From NCBI GenBank assembly GCA_036504035.1, contig DASXVV010000006.1, forward strand, positions 109,030 through 173,029: a stretch of 64,000 nucleotides of DNA. The letters are read 5' to 3'. The DNA is from Candidatus Deferrimicrobiaceae bacterium. Lineage in GTDB: Bacteria; Desulfobacterota; Deferrimicrobia; Deferrimicrobiales; Deferrimicrobiaceae. A program made the translations under genes and the position numbers. Below are positions 26,344 through 35,235 of this stretch, one piece after another. A model generated the notes under the pieces. The model saw only the letters and a list, made by a program, of their open reading frames with translations, was not told the DNA's origin and ran no database searches. Every line of letters begins with the position of its first letter. Within the stretch, counting starts at the first letter, position 1.

Positions 26344-29334
26344 CTACAGTCTCAGCAGCACGCCGGCCGTCACGGCGATCTGCATCATGATCTGGGTGAT
26401 GTCCTTGATGTCCTTCATCAGGCGCGTCTGGACCAGCTTCTCGGGGACGACGATCGAATCGCCCGGTGCGACCTTCGCCGACTGGACGCCCCGGTCGCCG
26501 AAGACGAAGAATCCGCCCGACCGGCTCGTCTCGCCCGTGGCGACCGTCCCGTCGGCCCGGAGCAGGAAGATGTGGTCGCGGTCGGCCGTCTCAGTCGGGC
26601 CGCCGACCAGCCGCAGGTAGTGCCCCACCGTCGGCGTCCCCGGATCGAAGACCACGCCGGTCGGGTTGTAGACGCGCCCGACCACGTTGACGACGTTCAT
26701 CTTCCGGGGGACCTCGAGCCGGTCGCCGTCTTCGAGCAGGATGTCGGCGGTGGAGCCCGCGATCCGGCCGTCGTCGGGCAAGCCGATGATGACGCGCCCC
26801 GTCGCCTTGGCCTTCTTGAGTTGCGCGATGAGCGAACGGCGGGCCGCCAGCAGCGCCCGGTTGGAATCGAGGTCTTCCTTGTCGATCGCCGCGCCGCTCT
26901 CCTGCGCCTTCTGGGCGATTTCGAGCTCGAGCTCCTCGATCAGCTTGTCGATGGCCGCCTGCTGCGAGGCGCGGGTGGATTCGCGCGAGAATTGCCCCGC
27001 CCGGAAGTAGGCATCGCCGGTGAATCCGCCCGCGCGGGCCACCACCGAGCTGAGCCGCTCGCCCTTCCGGACCGTGTAAATGCCGGGGAAACGCACTTCG
27101 CCGGCCAGCGTCACCTGCTGCCTGGTCGACCAGTCGGGCATCGCCCGGACGACGAGCAGGTCGTTTTCCTTGAGCGTCACGTCGGATGCCGGGTCGCCAG
27201 CGATCGCCTTCGACGGGGAAACGACGATCGTCTGCGTGGCGACCAGCGTGCCGTCGGGGGAGATCTCGCGCCGGACCAGCTCGGCCTCCTTCCCGTAGGC
27301 GCTCTCCTTGAATCCGCCCGCCTTGAACAGGAGGTCGGACAACCGCATCCCGTCGGTCATCAGGTACTCGCCGGGACCGTTGAGCTCGCCCGAAGCGGTC
27401 ACGCTTTTCTTGTAGCGGGCCTCATAGACGGAATGGACGCGAAGGTGGTCCTCGTCCTGCAACAGGAGATCGGCCTGCGGGTCGCCCGACAGCGCCTTGC
27501 CCAGGTCGACGTAGACCGTCGTGAAGTTGCGCCCCGCGTCGACCCGGATCAGCTCGGCACGGGTGAGCAGCGCCGTGCGCGACAGCCCCCCGGCCAGCTT
27601 TACGAGGTCGGAGACGCGCGCGCCTTCCGGCACGTCGAACGACAGGACGTTGTCTTCGGGACGGGCCTCGCCGGCCACCTTGCCGAGCGTGGCCTGGTTG
27701 TCGGTCACGGGCGCCGGAACGAGGTCGCGCGCCATCCGCACCTCGCCCGAGATCGACGCCTTGCGCCCGTCGCGGAACGCACCCCGGGGATACACCTTGA
27801 GCGTGTCGCCCCCCTGCAGCGCGATGTCCGCCTCTTTCTTTCGCTCGAGCACGATCGCCCGGAGGTTGACCGGGATCATCTCCTTGTGCTGGTCGGGCGG
27901 GACAAGCCGCGTCAGCAGCGCATAGTCGAAGTCCGTCTCGGGCAGGAACGTTTTTTCGTCGGGCAGGAGCCCGCCGACGGTCATTCCCTTCTTCGCCTCG
28001 TACTTGCCGGGGCGCGCAACATTGCCCTCGAGCCGGACGACATTCTTTTCGGCGTCGAGGATGGGCAGCACGCGTACGACGTCGCCATCAGCCAGGTCGA
28101 ACGCGCTCCCCCCCTTTGCGATCGTCGAGGCGTCGGTGTCGAGGACGGTGCGGGCCGTGTTGCCCTCGAGCCGCTCGACCTGCACCCGCTGCGTGAAGGC
28201 CGAGGGGGCGAATCCGCCCGCCATCGCCACGACTTCGGCCAGCGACTTCTCGGGGGCCAGCTCGTAGATCGCGGGCCGGCGGACGTCTCCTGCGACCGCG
28301 ACCAGCCGACCGACCACCGGCACGAAGATCGTGTCGCCCTGCCGAAGCCGGATGTCTCCGGAGTTTTCGCCATGCAAGAGGAAGTCGTAGAGGTCGATCG
28401 TCGTGAGCAGCCGGCCGCCGCGCCGCAGCTCGACCCGCCGGAACGAGCCGATGTCCTTGAGCCCCCCGGCCAGGTAGAGCGCCTGGAGCGCGGTGTGGAA
28501 GGAGCTGACGTTGTACCAGCCGGGGGACCGGACCTCGCCGACGACGGAAACGCGGCTTGCCTTCATATCGCCCAGCGATACGTCGGCCGACACCTGGGCC
28601 ATCGTGCCGATCTTCGCCCGCAGGTACGACTTGAGCTCGCCGAACGTCTTGCCGGCCACGTGCATCGACCCCAGCTTGGGGTAGAAGATCTTCCCGTCCC
28701 GGTCGACGGTCAGCCGGCTCGTTCCCTCCAGGCGCCCCCACGTCCGGACGACGATCTCGTCGCCGGGACCGACGACGAAGGAGGGCGACACGGGCATGTC
28801 CTCGAGGACCGCGGCGCCGCCGGGCTTCGGGGCGAACAGGTCGTGCCCGAAGTGGACGACGGATTTCGCTTCGTTGTCGCCCAACCGCTTTCCGAACAAC
28901 CCGGCGAGGTAGACCGAGTTGCGCCAGTCGTAGGACGGCAGCGGCGGGGGGTTGACGGAGACCGCATTCGCGTTTGGAGGCACCGCGCCCGTTTTCGACG
29001 ATGTCTTGTCCTTGCCTTTATTGTCCTCGTCGGCCTTTTTCTTGGCGCCCTGGATCAGCTGTTCCTTCAACTCCGGATGCGCTTCGAGGAACTGCTTTGC
29101 ATCGGGCGGAATCTCGGCCCCCGATTGGATCACTTGCCGCGCCTCATCGATCATCTCGGGCGTCACCCCGGCGTCCGGATTGTCTTCGGCGCGAAGGGGC
29201 ATCGCCGGCCCGAACAGCAGCATCGTCGCCACCAAGGCGAAAATCCATCGCCGGAGGCGGCGTAAACGATCGAATGGCACATCGAACCTCATTTTCGGCA
29301 TGGTTTGCCCGTCATTATCAGGAATTCCCGTCAT
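26344..29334 (-). CDS. Giant polysaccharide export protein with multiple SLBB domains (Wza-related)
   Basis: This protein of about 996 residues has a signal sequence around residues 25-50 (IFALVATMLLFGPAMPLRA), a polysaccharide-export domain (VVGPGDEIVVRTWGRLEG) and then about six SLBB-like domains, recognisable by repeated blocks such as VVGEVRSPGWYNV, GDVRRPAIYELAP and LAGEVRFPGIYTV. Classical Wza has about 380 residues and two or three SLBB domains, so this is roughly 2.5 times longer. I see no lipobox cysteine, unlike Wza. A charged helix with coiled-coil character is near 820-860 and a hydrophobic end near 975-996. I chose the ATG at 29334 behind GAGAGG, and upstream ATG or TTG codons are possible. 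It probably forms the periplasmic/outer-membrane conduit. Confidence 0.87.
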   Translation of the reverse strand: MTGIPDNDGQTMPKMRFDVPFDRLRRLRRWIFALVATMLLFGPAMPLRAEDNPDAGVTPEMIDEARQVIQSGAEIPPDAKQFLEAHPELKEQLIQGAKKKADEDNKGKDKTSSKTGAVPPNANAVSVNPPPLPSYDWRNSVYLAGLFGKRLGDNEAKSVVHFGHDLFAPKPGGAAVLEDMPVSPSFVVGPGDEIVVRTWGRLEGTSRLTVDRDGKIFYPKLGSMHVAGKTFGELKSYLRAKIGTMAQVSADVSLGDMKASRVSVVGEVRSPGWYNVSSFHTALQALYLAGGLKDIGSFRRVELRRGGRLLTTIDLYDFLLHGENSGDIRLRQGDTIFVPVVGRLVAVAGDVRRPAIYELAPEKSLAEVVAMAGGFAPSAFTQRVQVERLEGNTARTVLDTDASTIAKGGSAFDLADGDVVRVLPILDAEKNVVRLEGNVARPGKYEAKKGMTVGGLLPDEKTFLPETDFDYALLTRLVPPDQHKEMIPVNLRAIVLERKKEADIALQGGDTLKVYPRGAFRDGRKASISGEVRMARDLVPAPVTDNQATLGKVAGEARPEDNVLSFDVPEGARVSDLVKLAGGLSRTALLTRAELIRVDAGRNFTTVYVDLGKALSGDPQADLLLQDEDHLRVHSVYEARYKKSVTASGELNGPGEYLMTDGMRLSDLLFKAGGFKESAYGKEAELVRREISPDGTLVATQTIVVSPSKAIAGDPASDVTLKENDLLVVRAMPDWSTRQQVTLAGEVRFPGIYTVRKGERLSSVVARAGGFTGDAYFRAGQFSRESTRASQQAAIDKLIEELELEIAQKAQESGAAIDKEDLDSNRALLAARRSLIAQLKKAKATGRVIIGLPDDGRIAGSTADILLEDGDRLEVPRKMNVVNVVGRVYNPTGVVFDPGTPTVGHYLRLVGGPTETADRDHIFLLRADGTVATGETSRSGGFFVFGDRGVQSAKVAPGDSIVVPEKLVQTRLMKDIKDITQIMMQIAVTAGVLLRL

Positions 29335-29341
29335 TTTCCTC

Positions 29342-30856
29342 TCATTGCCCGCCATCCGCAACCCGCCAGGCCAGCATTGCCGAGAACGAAAGGTCGGTCC
29401 GCCCCTCGCCGCCGAAGCCTTCGGCGTTGCGAATCCTTTCGGAGCCGAACCGGCCTTCGGCCCGGAGGTTCTCCGTCAGCCAGCCGACCAGCCCCGCCCC
29501 GGTCCGGACCGTCGACTCGACCTGCGGGCCGCCGGGGGAATAGCGGCGAAGCGAGCCGAGCGAGAGTTCCAGGTATGTGGAGGGCAGGAAATACCAGTGG
29601 CCGGTCAGGTCGAGCTGCCGGGCGTCGGTCCCCATCGGGTGCCCGAGAATCCGTCCCCGGTAGCTTTCCGGGTGATGCCCGTGAACGTACCAGCTAGGCC
29701 CGTTGCCGGAAAGGTGGTTCGCCGCCCACTCAAGCCGCAGGTCGGCACGGGAGGAGCCGAAAACCGATGGAAGGAATATCCCGCCCAGGAAGGCCCACTT
29801 GCTGGGAACGGGCAGGTGGTTCAACTCCTTGATGGTCGCCTCGTCCTCCCCCGCCGCCTCGAGGTAGAGCCGGACCGGCTGGAGCCGGAACGGCAGGTTC
29901 ACCGCGACATCGAACCCGCTTTCCTGGTTGCCGGTGCTGCCGGGCTCGTTGTCGTGCGTTCCCTTGAAGGCGGTCCACCAGGCTGACGGGCCGCTCGGTT
30001 CGCCCCGGCCGCCATACTGCATGGCGCGCGACGCGCCGATCTCGAGGTAGCGGCTCGGGCGAATGGACAGGCGGACGCCCGACAGCAACGGGTGGGGAAC
30101 GGGGCGGTCATCCTCCAGCCGCGCCACGAACAGGTCGTACCGGAACGTTCCGAGGAACGAGAGAAGCCCCGGCATGGCGATCGGCCGGGCGTTGTGCAGC
30201 CGGACGCCGGGATAGGGCGCCGCGTTGTTCGTGAAGATCAGCGCCCCGTTGCGCCCCGGCCCGTACCAGGTGGAGATCTTCCCGGCCTCTACCGACAGGA
30301 ACGGCCAGCCGGCCTCGACCGACGTGTCGAGCAGACGCGTCCCGCGGGCATCGCCGTCGGCCAGGAACGCCGCCCCGGAGGCCTGGGCCGAAAACCATGC
30401 GGCCGGCTCGGCGCGAAAGGCGCCCGATGCGAAGAGGGAACCGCCGTGCGGGACCGGCACACCGTCGGCCAACGGGGGCGCACCCGGCCGATCCGTCAGC
30501 GAAAATCCGGCCCCGGCCCGCCCTTCCGAACGCGGCGCGAGATACCATGCAAGCCAGTCCGCGAGCTTTCGGTCGAACCCGTCGGAAGGCAGGTCGCCCG
30601 ACGCCAGGGCGTTGTCGACCGCATCCCGGACGGAGGAGAGGGGGTATGGGCGCGTGCTCGCCGCGAATCCGGGCAGATAACCGGCTGCATCGAGCTTCTC
30701 GACCGCCTGGTAGATCTCGGGCTCCCGGGCGATCGACAGTTCCGCCGCGCGCGCGGCGGGCGGCGTCGCCAGGCCCCCGGCGAGCAGGGCGATCGCGGCA
30801 ACCAGCATCCGCCCACGGTCGGCCACCGCCCCCGCGTGTATCGAGTGGGTCTTCAT
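29342..30856 (-). CDS. Wzi-family capsule assembly outer-membrane protein
   Basis: This 504-residue protein has a signal peptide (about residues 1-38), a short helical domain (AVEKLDAAGYLPGF) and a long region of alternating hydrophobic strands ending in an aromatic-rich barrel-like stretch. It contains the Wzi-type segment ISTWYGPGRNGALIFTNN. In enteric bacteria Wzi is an 18-strand outer-membrane barrel that helps attach capsule to the surface. It overlaps the antiterminator stop by 4 bases (ATGA), so it is translated directly after it. Confidence 0.87.
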   Translation of the reverse strand: MKTHSIHAGAVADRGRMLVAAIALLAGGLATPPAARAAELSIAREPEIYQAVEKLDAAGYLPGFAASTRPYPLSSVRDAVDNALASGDLPSDGFDRKLADWLAWYLAPRSEGRAGAGFSLTDRPGAPPLADGVPVPHGGSLFASGAFRAEPAAWFSAQASGAAFLADGDARGTRLLDTSVEAGWPFLSVEAGKISTWYGPGRNGALIFTNNAAPYPGVRLHNARPIAMPGLLSFLGTFRYDLFVARLEDDRPVPHPLLSGVRLSIRPSRYLEIGASRAMQYGGRGEPSGPSAWWTAFKGTHDNEPGSTGNQESGFDVAVNLPFRLQPVRLYLEAAGEDEATIKELNHLPVPSKWAFLGGIFLPSVFGSSRADLRLEWAANHLSGNGPSWYVHGHHPESYRGRILGHPMGTDARQLDLTGHWYFLPSTYLELSLGSLRRYSPGGPQVESTVRTGAGLVGWLTENLRAEGRFGSERIRNAEGFGGEGRTDLSFSAMLAWRVADGGQ

Positions 30857-31356
30857 GTTCTTTGGATCGTATCCTTCGGCACCGTGACCCGAAAGCGGGA
30901 TACGGTATCGAGCAGCAGCACCACGCGCTCGCGGTCGGGCAATTCCTCGAGGAAGACGGCTTCGATCCCCGTGAAGGGACCGTCGCCGATCGTCACCTTC
31001 TGTCCCGGCTGCCAGGTCGCCGGCCTGCGCATCAGCCGGACGATCCCCTCGTCGTCCATCCGGGCGCGGACCGACGCGATGATCGCCTCCTCGACGGGCT
31101 GCGGCTCGAGGCCGAACGCGACGATGCGCGCCACGCCGTGCGTGTAGCGGATCAGCCGGAACTGCTCCAATGAAAAGCGGACGAACAGGTAGGTCGGGAA
31201 GAAGGGGCGCTTCTCGACCTCCCCCTTTCGTCGGCCCCGCTTGCAGATCTTCGGGAACAACAGTTCGAATCCGGCATCGGCAAGTCGGGAAGACACCCGG
31301 TCTTCAGAGAGCGGCTTGGTCTTGACGAGGAACCATTTAATTTCACTTAACGGCAT
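30853..31356 (-). CDS. NusG/RfaH-like transcription antiterminator at the operon head
   Basis: This 167-residue protein has an N-terminal NGN domain (WFLVKTKPLSEDRVSSRL, followed by FFPTYLFVRFSLEQ) and a C-terminal KOW domain (about 110-160, with GQKVTIGDGPFTGIEAVFLE). Housekeeping NusG is usually encoded near secE and rplK. Specialised paralogs such as RfaH, LoaP and UpxY lie at or near the head of long surface-polysaccharide operons and suppress early termination, and this is second of 23 genes. It follows gmd after 44 bases and is coupled to wzi. I could not identify a recruitment element resembling ops. Confidence 0.9.
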   Translation of the reverse strand: MPLSEIKWFLVKTKPLSEDRVSSRLADAGFELLFPKICKRGRRKGEVEKRPFFPTYLFVRFSLEQFRLIRYTHGVARIVAFGLEPQPVEEAIIASVRARMDDEGIVRLMRRPATWQPGQKVTIGDGPFTGIEAVFLEELPDRERVVLLLDTVSRFRVTVPKDTIQRT

Positions 31357-31374
31357 TAATCGATATTAACCGAT
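31355..31374 (-). repeat. Tandem 10-base AT-rich direct repeat over the antiterminator start codon
   Basis: On the plus strand, ATTAATCGAT is followed at once by ATTAACCGAT (9 of 10 bases identical). It includes the first base pairs of the antiterminator start codon and part of the gap to gmd. TTAA also occurs at 31337, 31347, 31356 and 31366, about one helical turn apart. In DNA this rich in G and C it stands out, and it could be a protein-binding site. Confidence 0.4.
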
Positions 31375-31400
31375 TTCCCCCCGCCTGCCTGCGCCCTTTC

Positions 31401-32441
31401 CTACAGTTTGCTCCCGAAGACGAACCCCTTCTCGTCCAGGATCTTGCGGCCCTCGCCGGGCGAAGTGACGCCGGCCTCTTCCATGTCGGCGTCGACCATG
31501 ATGCGCACCAGCTCGCGGAACGACACCTTCGGCTCCCAGCCCAACAGCTTCTTCGCCTTGGAGGCGTCGCCGATCAGGTTCTCGACCTCGGTCGGGCGGA
31601 AATATTTCGGGTCGATCTTGACGTATTCCTTCCAGTCGAGCCCGGCGTAGGCGAACGACTCCTCGACGAACTCCTGCACCGAGTTGGACTGGCCGGTCGC
31701 CACGACGAAATCGTCGCCCTTCTCGTGCTGGAGAATGGCCCACATCGCCTGGACGTACTCGTAGGCGAAGCCCCAGTCGCGTCGGGCGTCGAGGTTGCCC
31801 AGGTAGAGGTCTTTCTGCTTCCCGGCCTTGATGGCGGCGACCGCGCGGGTGATCTTGCGCGTGACGAACGTCTCGCCGCGCCGGGGCGACTCGTGGTTGA
31901 ACAGGATGCCGTTGCTGGTGAAAAGTCCGTATGCCTCGCGATAGTTGACCGCCATCCAGTAGGAATAGACCTTGGCGGCGCCGTAAGGCGAGCGCGGGTA
32001 GAAGGCGGTCTTCTCGTTCTGGGGCGGCGGCGTCGCGCCGAACATCTCGCTCGAGGACGCCTGGTAGAATCGCGGCTTCCGTCCCGCCCTGCGGATCGAC
32101 TCGAGCAGGCGGGTCGTTCCGAGGCCGGTCGTGTCGCCCGTGTACTCGGGGATGTCGAACGAGACCCGCACGTGGCTCTGGGCGCCGAGGTGATAGATCT
32201 CGTCGGGCTCGACGTTGTAGATCAGGTTGGTGAGCTGCCCCGCGTCGGTCAGGTCCCCGTAGTGGAGGAACAGGCGTGCGGACTCGATGTGCGGATCGAC
32301 GTAGAAGTGGTCGAGCCGGCTCGTATTGAACGTGGAGGCGCGGCGGATGATGCCGTGCACCTCGTATCCTTTGAGGAGGAGGAATTCGGCGAGGTACGAG
32401 CCGTCCTGTCCGGTGATGCCGGTGATCAGCGCCTTGGGCAT
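31401..32441 (-). CDS. gmd: GDP-mannose 4,6-dehydratase
   Basis: This 346-residue short-chain dehydrogenase-like enzyme converts GDP-mannose to GDP-4-keto-6-deoxymannose, the precursor of GDP-fucose, GDP-rhamnose and related sugars. It starts [20 protein letters not shown], with the NADP-binding GxxGxxG, and contains HLGAQSHV and the YxxxK-type active site in [15 protein letters not shown]. The ATG at 32441 follows GGAG at a good distance. It heads the minus-strand operon, 44 bases before the antiterminator gene, behind a plausible promoter. No fucose synthase or reductase is seen nearby, so the final sugar is unclear. Confidence 0.95.
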   Translation of the reverse strand: MPKALITGITGQDGSYLAEFLLLKGYEVHGIIRRASTFNTSRLDHFYVDPHIESARLFLHYGDLTDAGQLTNLIYNVEPDEIYHLGAQSHVRVSFDIPEYTGDTTGLGTTRLLESIRRAGRKPRFYQASSSEMFGATPPPQNEKTAFYPRSPYGAAKVYSYWMAVNYREAYGLFTSNGILFNHESPRRGETFVTRKITRAVAAIKAGKQKDLYLGNLDARRDWGFAYEYVQAMWAILQHEKGDDFVVATGQSNSVQEFVEESFAYAGLDWKEYVKIDPKYFRPTEVENLIGDASKAKKLLGWEPKVSFRELVRIMVDADMEEAGVTSPGEGRKILDEKGFVFGSKL

Positions 32442-32484
32442 GAAACGCTCCGATGGAAAATTGGTGGCAACGCGATAAACTGTC

Positions 32485-32514
32485 ATTCTAGCCGCTCGGG
32501 AAGGGACAAATCAA
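32485..32514 (-). promoter_or_regulatory. Candidate sigma-70 promoter of the gmd-led polysaccharide operon
   Basis: On the minus strand a -35 TTGATT (32514-32509) and a -10 TAGAAT (32490-32485, 5 of 6 consensus) are separated by 18 bases. Transcription would begin near 32478, giving a leader of about 37 bases that contains the GGAG of gmd. The -35 overlaps the start codon of the divergent M20 peptidase gene. It is the only clear promoter-like site before the 23-gene run. Confidence 0.5.
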
Positions 32515-33818
32515 TGAACGACCCGGTTTTGCTGCTTCAGGAATACATCCGGATCGATACCGCGAACCCGCCGGGCGATTGCCGCGCGGCGGCCGCTTTC
32601 CTGTGCCGCATCCTGTCGGAGGCCGGGCTGTCGCCCGTGATGTCCGGCGCAACGCCCGAAAAGCCCAACGTGCTCTGCCACGTCGGGGGGACCGAGGAAC
32701 CGGGGCTGGTGCTGGTCCACCACATGGACGTGGTGCCCGCGCAGGCGGAGGAATGGAGCGTCCCCCCCTTTTCGGCCGAGATCCGCGACGGCTTCCTTTA
32801 CGGGCGCGGGGCGCTCGACACCAAGAACCTGGGGATCGCCCACCTCTGCGCCGCGCTGGCCGCGCGCGAGGCAGGCCTTCTTCGCCGGAAGCTTTTCTTT
32901 ATCGCCAATGCAGACGAGGAAGTCGGCGGCGGCGAGGGTGCGGAATATTTCGCCCGGAACCTCCCCTTCTCCCTCGGCCGCGCCGTCGGGATGAACGAGG
33001 GGGGCAGCGGGCTGCTCGACGCCTTCGGACCCGGGAAATTCTTCCTCGTGAACACATGGGAGAAAGGGCCGCTCTGGCTGACGCTCTCGGCCGAGGGGAA
33101 GGCAGGGCACGGAAGCCGACCGTCGCCCCAGGATGCGCCCGGACGCCTCGCCCGCGCCATGGCCCGGATCGCAGAGCACCGCGACCCGCCGCGCCTGACC
33201 GAGCCGGTGCGCGAGATGCTCGCGGTCCTTTACGCCCACGGACGGGTGCCGTTCGACCCGGCGACGCTTTCGGGCGCGGCCGGCGATGCCGAAAGGCTCG
33301 AGGCGCTGGCGCGCGACTTCCCCGAGTTCGACCCGCTTTTGCGCAACACCTTCGCCGTCACCACGCTCTCGGCGGGCTTCAAGCCCAACGTCATCCCGTC
33401 GCGGGCGGAAGGGACCGTCGACGCCCGGATCCTGCCGGGGGAAGCGCCGGAGGCCGTGGCCGCCCGCCTGGGCGAGATGGTCCGGGAGTTCGGCGTGTCC
33501 GTCGAGATCGCCTTCTCGGAACCGCCATCCGGATCGCCGTCGGGCCCGCTCTTCGACGCGGTCAAGGCGGCCGTCCTGTCGGTCCACCCCGACGCGATCG
33601 TGGCGCCCTACCTGAGCACCGGATTCACCGACTCCCGCTTCTACCGGCAGCTCGGCATCGACATGTACGGCCTGGCCCCGATCCTGCTGCCCCGCGCGGA
33701 TCTTGCGCGAATCCACGGCGTCGACGAGCGGATCCCGGTCGACGCCTTCCGCGACATGGTGAAGATCACGCAGGCGATGATCGCGGGGTGGAACGGCGAC
33801 CGGGAAGGCCGGCCATGA
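32514..33818 (+). CDS. M20-family metallopeptidase/deacylase
   Basis: This 434-residue enzyme has the M20 pattern of a two-zinc hydrolase: HHMDVV (ligand His70 and Asp72), GRGALDTKN (bridging Asp102), NADEEVGG (catalytic Glu135 and ligand Glu136), GMNEGG and the C-terminal HGVDER. Members include carboxypeptidases, aminoacylases and succinyl-diaminopimelate desuccinylase. It starts at the ATG at 32514 behind AAGGGA and shares a 4-base ATGA overlap with the methyltransferase-glycosyltransferase gene, so it is probably co-translated with it. It might deacylate a glycan precursor or a peptide, but that is only a guess. Confidence 0.88.
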   Translation: MNDPVLLLQEYIRIDTANPPGDCRAAAAFLCRILSEAGLSPVMSGATPEKPNVLCHVGGTEEPGLVLVHHMDVVPAQAEEWSVPPFSAEIRDGFLYGRGALDTKNLGIAHLCAALAAREAGLLRRKLFFIANADEEVGGGEGAEYFARNLPFSLGRAVGMNEGGSGLLDAFGPGKFFLVNTWEKGPLWLTLSAEGKAGHGSRPSPQDAPGRLARAMARIAEHRDPPRLTEPVREMLAVLYAHGRVPFDPATLSGAAGDAERLEALARDFPEFDPLLRNTFAVTTLSAGFKPNVIPSRAEGTVDARILPGEAPEAVAARLGEMVREFGVSVEIAFSEPPSGSPSGPLFDAVKAAVLSVHPDAIVAPYLSTGFTDSRFYRQLGIDMYGLAPILLPRADLARIHGVDERIPVDAFRDMVKITQAMIAGWNGDREGRP

Positions 33819-35230
33819 TGCACGGCCCGGAGCAGGCCGGGTGGTTCGACGCGCAAGCGCCCGAGGACGCCCGCTGGAAAAGGAAAAACCGCTACTACTA
33901 CGAGTCGGTCGAGCGGATCATCCGGTTCCACGTCCCGCCAGGCGCCTCGGTGCTCGAGATCGGGTGCGGATCCGGCGAGCTGCTGAATGCCCTGACGCCG
34001 TCGCGCGGCGTCGGCATCGACCTCTCCCCGGTTTTCGTCGCCCAGGCGAAGGAGAAATACCCCCACCTCGATTTTCGGGTCGGGGACGCCGAATCGCTTC
34101 CGCTCGACGAGACGTTCGACTACGTCGTCCTGTCGGACCTGATCGGCTACCTCGACGACGTCCAGCGCGCCTTCGACGCGCTGCGCCAAGTCTGCCATCC
34201 GCGCACCCGAATCATCATCACCTACTTCAACTACCTCTGGCAGCCGATGCTGAAGCTCGGGGAAAAGGCCGGGCTGAAGCGCCCCCAGCCGGAGCAGAAC
34301 TGGCTCGCCCTCGAAGACCTGCAGAACCTCCTCTCGCTTGCCGGCTTCCAGACGGTACACCAGGGCTACAAGCTGTTGCTGCCGATCCGCATCCCGCTGC
34401 TGGCGGCCTTTTGCAACCGGGTGCTCGCGAACCTCCCGCTCTTCCGCAAGCTCTCGCTGGTCGAGGTCGTCATCTCGCGCCCGGCCCCCGTCCCGGTTCC
34501 CGAAGAATCGCTTTCCGTCTCGGTCGTCATCCCCGCGCGCAACGAGCGGGGAAACATCGAGAACGCGATCCTCCGGACGCCCGTCATGGGACGCCATACC
34601 GAGATCATCTTCGTCGAGGGGAACTCGTCGGACGGAACGGCCGCGGAGATCGAGCGCGTCATCGCCGCCTATCCCGATCGCGACATCAAGCTGATCCTGC
34701 AAGGGGACGGCCGGGGCAAGGGCGATGCGGTCCGCAAGGGATTCTCGGCCGCTACGGGCGACATCCTGATGATCCTCGACGCCGACCTGACGATGCCGCC
34801 CGAGGAGCTGCCGAAGTTCTTCCACGCCCTCGCCTCCGGGCGGGGCGAGTTCATCAACGGCTCCCGCCTCGTCTATGCGATGGAAAAGCAGGCGATGCGC
34901 TTCCTCAACACGCTCGGGAACAAGTTCTTCAGCCTCGCCTTCAGCTTCCTGCTCGATCAGCGCTTCAAGGACACGCTGTGCGGCACCAAGGTGCTGCTCC
35001 GGAGCGACTACGCGCGCATCGCCGCCGGACGAAGCTATTTCGGCGACTTCGACCCCTTCGGCGACTTCGACCTCATCTTCGGCGCGGCGAAGCTCGACCT
35101 CAAGATCGTCGAGGTGCCGATCCGCTACCGCGACCGGACCTACGGCTCGACCCAGATCTCCCGCTTCCGCCACGGCTGGCTCCTCCTCCGGATGGTGCTG
35201 TTTGCGCTGCGGCGGATCAAGTTCGTGTGA
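33815..35230 (+). CDS. Bifunctional SAM methyltransferase - family 2 glycosyltransferase fusion
   Basis: This 471-residue protein joins two enzymes. Residues about 20-220 form a SAM methyltransferase (motif VLEIGCGSGELL, 47-58). Residues about 233-471 form a family 2 glycosyltransferase of the dolichyl-phosphate-mannose synthase type, with VSVVIPARNERGNIENAI, the DAD motif (322-324) and GRGKGDAVRKGF. There is no C-terminal membrane helix pair. The methyltransferase domain is clearly related to that of the next gene, including the W-K-R-K and YYY start region and the final hydrophobic stretch. It starts at ATG 33815, overlapping the peptidase stop as ATGA. It may act on a polyprenyl-phosphate sugar, but this is inference. 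Confidence 0.85.
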   Translation: MMHGPEQAGWFDAQAPEDARWKRKNRYYYESVERIIRFHVPPGASVLEIGCGSGELLNALTPSRGVGIDLSPVFVAQAKEKYPHLDFRVGDAESLPLDETFDYVVLSDLIGYLDDVQRAFDALRQVCHPRTRIIITYFNYLWQPMLKLGEKAGLKRPQPEQNWLALEDLQNLLSLAGFQTVHQGYKLLLPIRIPLLAAFCNRVLANLPLFRKLSLVEVVISRPAPVPVPEESLSVSVVIPARNERGNIENAILRTPVMGRHTEIIFVEGNSSDGTAAEIERVIAAYPDRDIKLILQGDGRGKGDAVRKGFSAATGDILMILDADLTMPPEELPKFFHALASGRGEFINGSRLVYAMEKQAMRFLNTLGNKFFSLAFSFLLDQRFKDTLCGTKVLLRSDYARIAAGRSYFGDFDPFGDFDLIFGAAKLDLKIVEVPIRYRDRTYGSTQISRFRHGWLLLRMVLFALRRIKFV

Positions 35231-35235
35231 CACCG

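Noticed and set aside
26008..29265. A 1085-codon plus-strand frame opposite the SLBB export gene
   Set aside because: It mirrors the codon pattern of the export gene, is rich in Arg, Asp and His, and resembles no protein family.
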